A stretch of 11,956 nucleotides of DNA from CAYZEZ01 sp964477295 (GTDB lineage Bacteria; Bacteroidota; Bacteroidia; Bacteroidales; SM23-62): contig CAYZEZ010000140.1 of assembly GCA_964477295.1 (NCBI GenBank), forward strand, positions 1 through 11,956. The letters run 5' to 3'. A program made the translations under genes and the position numbers. Position 1 is the stretch's first letter. The number at the start of each line of letters is the position of its first letter. Positions 7,477-11,956 of the stretch are shown one piece after another. The notes beneath the pieces are model-generated. The model was not told where the DNA came from. It did no database searches and saw nothing but the letters and a program-made list of their open reading frames with translations.

Positions 7477-8325
7477 GATAGATTTGGCCTGCTTGCTGAA
7501 ATATCCCCCTTCCCGAATGATTTTTTTAAATTCGTTTCTTGCCTGATCGGGTTCATTCAGCCTGATGTAGCAAAGCCCTCTGTACCATTCTCCATATTCA
7601 TTCATGATCCTGTTCCCAGTAAGCTGATTGAAGGATTGAATGGCTTGATCAAATTGATCCATTTCCATGTAGCAGATTCCCTTGAGCAGGAAGGTTGTGG
7701 AATAGGATGGTGATTCTGCACTCACCTGGTTGAAATAATCCAATGCAAGTCCATAATTTGCATTGATATATGCCTCCCTGCCCATATTAAATACATTCTG
7801 CGATCCAGTCTTCAGGTCACGAACTGCAGGGTTATATGGATATGGTTGGTAAAATTCAGAATAAATCACTTGCAGGTCGCTGGTCCTGTTGGTCAGTAGG
7901 AAGGTGGTAAGACTAAAGCAAATGAGTATGGTGATCAGGGCAGCAGCTCCCCAGAAAACTTTTTTGTTAAGAACAACTTTACCTTTCTCCGTTTCATGAA
8001 TCTGGTATTCCAGGGCAGCCAATTTTACCTTCTGTTTGAATTTTTGGAATTCAGTTTGTTCCGGGTCAAGTTTATGGATCTTTAAACCATCCAGATCTGG
8101 CCGGACATCTTCCGTTTGGAATTTATTTTGCAATTCCTTATTTTCCAGCAGGTTGTCGGTAAATTTTTTATTTAATTGTTCTCTGGTAAAAGCATGCAGC
8201 TTCCTGATCTCCTCCAATTCTTTAGCTGCATCAGAATTGCGAAGGATCTCAAGTTCAAAATCCTTAAGCTCATGACCATGAAGTTCTCCTTCCAGATATT
8301 TTTCAACCAACCAGGTATATTTCAT
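7462..8325 (-). CDS. Single-pass membrane TPR protein, candidate anti-sigma factor
   Basis: This 287-residue protein starts at the ATG at 8323-8325; a GTG one codon upstream is also possible. Residues 1-120 are highly charged, helical and without a signal peptide, starting MKYTWLVEKYLEGEL, which resembles the short N-terminal segment that anti-sigma factors use to bind sigma. One transmembrane helix lies at about 123-145. The C-terminal part carries two or three TPR-like repeats, for example GREAYINANYGLALDYFNQV and GICYMEMDQFDQAIQSFNQL. The predicted topology is N-terminus in the cytoplasm and TPRs in the periplasm. Its start overlaps the end of the sigma gene by 23 nt, so translation is likely coupled. 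No zinc-binding HxxxCxxC motif is seen, so the anti-sigma role rests on context and topology. Its 3' end overlaps that of the TPR-CHAT gene. Confidence 0.75.
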   Translation of the reverse strand: MKYTWLVEKYLEGELHGHELKDFELEILRNSDAAKELEEIRKLHAFTREQLNKKFTDNLLENKELQNKFQTEDVRPDLDGLKIHKLDPEQTEFQKFKQKVKLAALEYQIHETEKGKVVLNKKVFWGAAALITILICFSLTTFLLTNRTSDLQVIYSEFYQPYPYNPAVRDLKTGSQNVFNMGREAYINANYGLALDYFNQVSAESPSYSTTFLLKGICYMEMDQFDQAIQSFNQLTGNRIMNEYGEWYRGLCYIRLNEPDQARNEFKKIIREGGYFSKQAKSILKSL

Positions 8326-8884
8326 CACTTACCTTTTTATACTCGGGATTATTAAATATTTTATTCATGAGGGATTTCTTGCACTTATATTTTCTCTCCT
8401 TCGCCTGCTGAAGACTGGAATAATCCATAATTTCTGCTATTCTTTGCAGTGAAATTTCTCTGAAGTGCATATTCAGGATTTTCTGACATTCCTCACTTAA
8501 CTCATTGAAATGCCTGTCAAATATTTTTAATTTAACTGATTCAAGTTTCTTATTTACCGGGGAAGGGGCCGGTATATCCCCTTCATACCAATGCTGGAAT
8601 TCTTTATACGCCCTGCCTCTCAGTTCTCTTAACCAGATCAATTTGCAAACAGAATAGAGGTAGCCACCAAAACTGCCTGATAATTCCAAATCATTCTGTG
8701 TTATTTTCTGGTATATGAGATACAGGGCTTCCTGGAAAGTATCCTGCGCATCCTCTTCTGAACCCTTGTTCATGAGAATCAGATTCTTAATTTCGTGAAA
8801 ATATGTTTTATATATATACCGGATGATGCCAGTCTTGCTGGTAGCAATACCTTCAATTATCATTTTTGTGGAAGGTTCTGACAT
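8303..8884 (-). CDS. ECF-type RNA polymerase sigma-70 family factor
   Basis: This 193-residue sigma factor has only regions 2 and 4, as in the ECF group. Region 2 (about residues 22-90) contains SEEDAQDTFQEALYLIYQKI, the core-binding helix typical of these proteins, then GSFGGYLYSVCKLIWLRELR. Region 4 (about 121-178) contains LSEECQKILNMHFREISLQR and then IAEIMDYSSLQQAKERKYKC, the helix-turn-helix that would contact the -35 element. The Lys-rich KYKCKKSLMNKI ending is typical of Bacteroidota members. The start is the ATG at 8882-8884. It is the first gene of a pair with the membrane TPR protein and probably drives its own operon and perhaps the CHAT or peptide genes, which is inference. The target promoters are not identified. 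Confidence 0.9.
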   Translation of the reverse strand: MSEPSTKMIIEGIATSKTGIIRYIYKTYFHEIKNLILMNKGSEEDAQDTFQEALYLIYQKITQNDLELSGSFGGYLYSVCKLIWLRELRGRAYKEFQHWYEGDIPAPSPVNKKLESVKLKIFDRHFNELSEECQKILNMHFREISLQRIAEIMDYSSLQQAKERKYKCKKSLMNKIFNNPEYKKVSDEIYLVG

Positions 8885-9006
8885 TAAATTTGTTGACAGT
8901 TGGCAAAATAAATTTAAGAAAAATTGAGTAATAAAAATACTAAATACAAAGAAATCGTAATCACAGGTGCTGGCAGAATCCGGATAGTCAGTCTAAGCGG
9001 GCAGGA

Positions 9007-9504
9007 TTATTTATTTATATATTTGAAATATTCGATGATCCATTCAATTTCTTCTTCTGTCACCAATCCTTCATAGGACAGTATTAATCCATTGTTGAAT
9101 CCTTTCACAACATCAGCGTTGGGTTCATAAACCGACCTGATAATATATTCATCATCAACCTGGATTTCTCTTTCCGCTCCATCTGTTTCCACTGTTTGTT
9201 TGGAGCCATAGCCACCCAGATAGGATGGACCTGCAAGTTTTGACCCATCCGAGGAGTGGCAAACATTACAGCCATTTTTCTTTAATACGGCAAAGCCTAA
9301 TTGCCACGGGGGTTTATCTGCACTATGGGCTACTACTGAAGTATCTTTATACCATTTATCGAAGGCATCCTGCGATAGTACATTAACCCCTGTATTCATA
9401 TAAGAATGCTGTAGTCCGCAATATTCAGCGCAAAACAAGTCGTACTCACCAACAGCCTGCGGAAGAAACCACATATTCTTTTTTAATCCCGGTGTGCGTC
9501 GTCA
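9007..9504 (-). pseudogene. coxB: 5'-truncated coxB remnant (cytochrome c oxidase subunit II with fused cytochrome c)
   Basis: The C-terminal half of a caa3-type subunit II is present. The CuA ligands lie in CAEYCGLQHSYM (counted from the ATG at 9472-9474: C15, E17, C19, H23, M26), and the fused cytochrome c has CNVCH (69-73). Homology clearly starts before this ATG: upstream codons read TPGLKKNMWFLP, matching the usual VPG...WF stretch, but a TGA at 9502-9504 ends the frame. The two N-terminal transmembrane helices, the signal region and the first CuA histidine are missing and not found in other frames. Without them the copper site cannot form or be anchored, so this is a remnant, unless the assembly is wrong. 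No coxA follows. The axial heme methionine usually seen before SYxG also appears replaced by Ile (ATA codon). Confidence 0.75.
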
Positions 9505-9672
9505 GCTAAATCAGAACTTTTTCATCCGTTCTTAATACTTTAAATTTAATTTAAATAATTCATATTTATCAGAATTACAGAATTATAAGATCATTTCTTC
9601 CTGATTAATTCCGGGAAAAGATATTTTCTTTGCAACATGTCAGATATATCCTAATGTATAAATCTTTATTTT

Positions 9673-9680
9673 TAGTTTTG
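9673..9680 (+). promoter_or_regulatory. Candidate Bacteroidota -7 promoter element for the DUF4492-cydAB operon
   Basis: TAGTTTTG exactly matches the TAnnTTTG -7 consensus of Bacteroidota promoters and lies 24 bp before the DUF4492 start codon. No TTTG is found at the expected -33 distance; the nearest, in CTTTGCAAC (about 9629-9637), is too far. It is therefore only a half-supported promoter. Confidence 0.3.
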
Positions 9681-9704
9681 ATCATTATATGAAATATTTC
9701 CAGG

Positions 9705-9917
9705 ATGAAGAAAAATATCTTTTTAAGTATTTTCAAATTCTATTATAATGGGTTCCGGGGTATGACAGTCGGAAAGAAATTATGGCTGATCATCAGCATA
9801 AAACTGTTTGTATTTTTTATTATATTGAGACTTCTGTTCTTCCCTGATTTCCTTAAAAGCAAGTTTGATACTGACGAGGAAAAAGGCAACTATGTACTCA
9901 ACCAACTTACAAAATAA
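9705..9917 (+). CDS. DUF4492 small membrane protein, first gene of the cyd operon
   Basis: This 70-residue protein begins MKKNIFLSIFKFYYNGFRGM and has one transmembrane helix at about residues 25-48 (LWLIISIKLFVFFIILRLLF). It then has a short soluble tail ending NYVLNQLTK. Small DUF4492 proteins of this length, with a YNGFR..T.GK motif, regularly sit directly before cydA in Bacteroidota. Here the cydA start is 8 bp after its stop, so it is co-transcribed. A role as an accessory or assembly subunit of cytochrome bd is plausible by analogy with the small CydX-type subunits, but it is not homologous to CydX and its function is not established. Confidence 0.85.
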   Translation: MKKNIFLSIFKFYYNGFRGMTVGKKLWLIISIKLFVFFIILRLLFFPDFLKSKFDTDEEKGNYVLNQLTK

Positions 9918-9925
9918 ATTGTAAT

Positions 9926-11646
9926 ATGTTAGAATCAATTGATCTGTCACTGGTTGACTGGTCACGAGGGCAATTTGCCCTGACGGCCCTTTACCATTGG
10001 ATTTTTGTTCCTTTAACTCTGGNNNNNNNNNNNNNNNNNNNNNNNNNNNNNNNNNNNNNNNNNNNNNNNNNNNNNNNNNNNNNNNNNNNNNNNNNNNNNN
10101 NNNNNNNNNNNNNNNNNNNNNNGGGCAATTTGCCCTGACGGCCCTTTACCATTGGATTTTTGTTCCTTTAACTCTGGGAATTACATTCATCATTGCCATC
10201 ATGGAGACAATCTATGTCAGAACCGGTGATGAACAATGGAAGAAAATTACAAAATTCTGGATGACCCTTTTCGGGATCAATTTTGCCATAGGTATTGCTA
10301 CAGGGATAATCCTGGAGTTCGAATTTGGCACCAACTGGTCAAATTATTCCTGGTTTGTTGGTGATATCTTTGGAGCACCACTTGCGATTGAAGGTATTCT
10401 TGCCTTCTTCCTTGAATCCACTTTTATCGCAATCATGTTCTTCGGATGGAATAAGGTTAGCAAAAAAATTCACCTTGCTTCTTCCTGGCTGGTGGCTTTT
10501 GGTGCCAATTTATCTGCCCTCTGGATCCTGGTGGCCAATGCCTGGATGCAATATCCGGTTGGGATGCGGTTTAATCCCGGTACGGCACGGAACGAAATGG
10601 TTAATTTCTGGGAAGTCCTTTTCTCCCCGGTTGCTGTAAATAAATTTCTGCATACTATCTCGAGTGGCTATGTGCTTGCTTCGGTTTTTGTTGTGGGAAT
10701 AAGCGCCTGGTTCCTGCTCAGGGGCCGGCATATCCTGATGGCTAAAAGAAGTATACTTGTGGCAGCTGTTTTTGGATTACTTGCATCATTTTATGTGATT
10801 TACACCGGAGATGGTTCAACTAAACAGATAGTCCATGTCCAACCTATGAAACTCGCTGCACTGGAGGGCTTATATCATGGATCTGAAGGGGTCGGACTGG
10901 TTGCAATCGGTATAATGTCAAAATCAGAAGATGATCCGGATAATGAAAACCTGAAAGATTTTGCGTTTAGCATTGAAATACCGAATCTACTGTCCTATAT
11001 GGCACATGGAAAATTTGATGCATTCGTGCCGGGGGTGATTGACCTGATCGATGGTAATGAAGAACGTGGGATCATGTCTGCAGCCGAAAAAATGGAAAGG
11101 GGACGATATGCCCGGGAGGTCCTGACAGACTTGAAGGAGGCCGATGAAGCAAATGATGATTCCAGGTTCGAATCACTGTCGGCCCGATTCAGGTCGGATG
11201 ATTTCCAGGAACAATATTTCAGGTATTTCGGGTATGGATTTATAGAAAATGCTGCCCAGTTGGTCCCTAACGTACCTTTTACGTTTTATAGTTTCCATAC
11301 TATGGTTGGACTCGGATTTTACTTCGTGATCTTTTTTATTATTATCCTGGTCATGCTTTTCAGGGGTAAGCTCACCCGGCGAAAGAGCTTGCTGAGGATA
11401 GCATTATTCAGTATTCCCCTGGCTTACCTGGCTTCAATGTCAGGCTGGATAGTAGCAGAGATTGGACGGCAGCCCTGGGTGATCCAGGATTTAATGCCAA
11501 CCTTCTCTGCTGTTTCCCGGTTAGATGCAGGCACCGTTCAGATTACCTTCTGGATGTTCCTGGTAATCTTCACTGCATTGGCGATCGCAGAAGTAAGCAT
11601 CATGACCCGTCAAATTAAACTCGGACCAAAAGAGGGAGGAAATTAA
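9926..11646 (+). CDS. cydA: Cytochrome bd ubiquinol oxidase subunit I (interrupted by an assembly gap)
   Basis: This is the catalytic subunit of cytochrome bd, which oxidises quinol and reduces O2 to water at the cytoplasmic membrane. The start is the ATG at 9926, giving MLESIDLSLVDWSRGQFALT. After 32 codons a run of 100 N breaks the frame. Removing the Ns and one copy of the flanking 55-bp duplicate gives a single frame of 521 residues, the normal CydA size. Family marks are visible: the heme b595 ligand His in TALYHWIFVP (H24); a second conserved His in KFLHTISSGY; the Q-loop start VQPMKLAALEG with the conserved Lys and Glu; the axial Met in FHTMVGLG; and GRQPW near the end. It lies between DUF4492 and cydB. 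The apparent frameshift is an artefact, not a pseudogene. Confidence 0.93.
9968..10022 (+). repeat. Left copy of a 55-bp duplicate flanking the gap
   Basis: This stretch begins GGGCAATTTGCCC, a 6-bp inverted repeat around one T, and is identical to 10123-10177 on the other side of the Ns. It lies at the end of the left contig and is most likely the same genomic sequence placed twice. Confidence 0.9.
10023..10122. other. Assembly gap of exactly 100 N inside cydA
   Basis: One hundred undetermined bases is the conventional placeholder for a gap of unknown size. Since both flanks carry the same 55 bases and cydA is in frame once one copy is removed, the real gap is probably zero: the contigs overlap. 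Confidence 0.97.
10123..10177 (+). repeat. Right copy of the 55-bp duplicate flanking the gap
   Basis: Identical to 9968-10022. It begins the right contig exactly at the small palindrome GGGCAATTTGCCC and continues directly into the rest of cydA. Confidence 0.9.
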
Positions 11647-11647
11647 A

Positions 11648-11956
11648 ATGTTTGGAAACCTGTCACACCTTGCATTGCAACAATACTGGTGGGTAATTAT
11701 TTCACTGCTGGCAAGTCTGCTCGTATTCCTGATGTTTGTTCAGGGCGGTCAGACACTATTATCCGCCATAGGAAAAACAGAAGATAAAAAAACATTGCTG
11801 GTTAATGTGCTGGGAAGAAAGTGGGAGTTTACTTTTACAACCCTGGTTACCTTTGGCGGGGCCTTCTTCGCCTCTTTTCCCCTGTTCTATTCAACCAGCT
11901 TCGGGGGAGCGTACTGGGTCTGGATGGCCATCCTGTTCTGTTTCATCATTCAGGCC
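11648..11956 (+). CDS. cydB: Cytochrome bd ubiquinol oxidase subunit II, N-terminal part
   Basis: An ATG at 11648, one base after the cydA stop, opens a frame of 103 codons that runs off the window. It is preceded by a good Shine-Dalgarno (GGGAGGAAATTAAAATG context), which overlaps the end of cydA, so translation is coupled. The product begins MFGNLSHLALQQYWWVIISL. It has a first transmembrane helix with the FVQGGQT stretch typical of CydB, then GRKWEFTFTTLVTFGGAFFA and a second hydrophobic segment. CydB is the structural partner of CydA. The missing C-terminal part lies to the right of the window. Confidence 0.92.
   Translation, partial: MFGNLSHLALQQYWWVIISLLASLLVFLMFVQGGQTLLSAIGKTEDKKTLLVNVLGRKWEFTFTTLVTFGGAFFASFPLFYSTSFGGAYWVWMAILFCFIIQA

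Noticed and set aside
9968..10177. Genuine 55-bp tandem duplication in cydA
   Set aside because: The copies sit exactly at the two edges of a 100-N placeholder, and collapsing them restores a normal CydA, so an unmerged contig overlap explains it.
1..11956. CRISPR array, tRNA, rRNA or insertion sequence
   Set aside because: No spaced direct repeats, no tRNA-like cloverleaf segment, no rRNA-like sequence and no transposase-like ORF were seen in reading the window.

Overview
The window looks like a stretch of a Bacteroidota (Bacteroidia-type) genome, probably from a draft or metagenome assembly. The clues are a DUF4492 small protein directly upstream of cydA, a cytochrome c oxidase subunit II fused to cytochrome c, a Bacteroidota-style ECF sigma factor with a TPR membrane partner, mostly weak Shine-Dalgarno sequences, and a 100-N scaffold gap.

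Layout. Positions 1-89 hold the first 29 codons of a minus-strand gene that runs off the left edge. Positions 90-626 hold no intact gene, but the minus strand carries protein-like segments split between frames, best read as a decayed or frameshifted gene. Next on the minus strand are an HTH regulator (627-1631) and a bile acid:Na+ symporter family (SBF) transporter (1744-2610). A stand-alone CheY-like receiver (2716-3129) lies 9 bp after an unknown helical protein (3139-3624), and 88 bp upstream of that is a 43-codon gene (3713-3844) for a double-glycine leader peptide. The last two are separated by a perfect 11-bp inverted repeat.

Divergent from this block, with a hairpin-rich intergenic region between, a plus-strand gene (4171-7476) encodes a 1101-residue secreted, membrane-anchored TPR-CHAT protein with its protease dyad intact. 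Its 3' end overlaps by 15 bp the 3' end of a minus-strand pair: an ECF-type sigma factor (8303-8884) and, overlapping it by 23 bp, a single-pass membrane TPR protein (7462-8325) laid out like an anti-sigma factor.

The right end concerns respiration. Positions 9007-9504 hold a 5'-truncated coxB remnant (CuA ligands plus heme c motif, no membrane part) on the minus strand. On the plus strand lie DUF4492, cydA and the start of cydB, encoding a cytochrome bd quinol oxidase. cydA is interrupted by the 100-N gap, with the same 55 bases on both sides. Removing one copy and the Ns restores one 521-codon frame, so this break is an assembly artefact.

The most interesting part is 3139-8884: a GG-leader peptide, receiver, periplasmic CHAT protease and sigma/membrane-TPR pair side by side. 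The idea that the CHAT protease acts on the periplasmic half of the membrane TPR protein, or on the peptide, to release the sigma factor is inference from topology and neighbourhood only.
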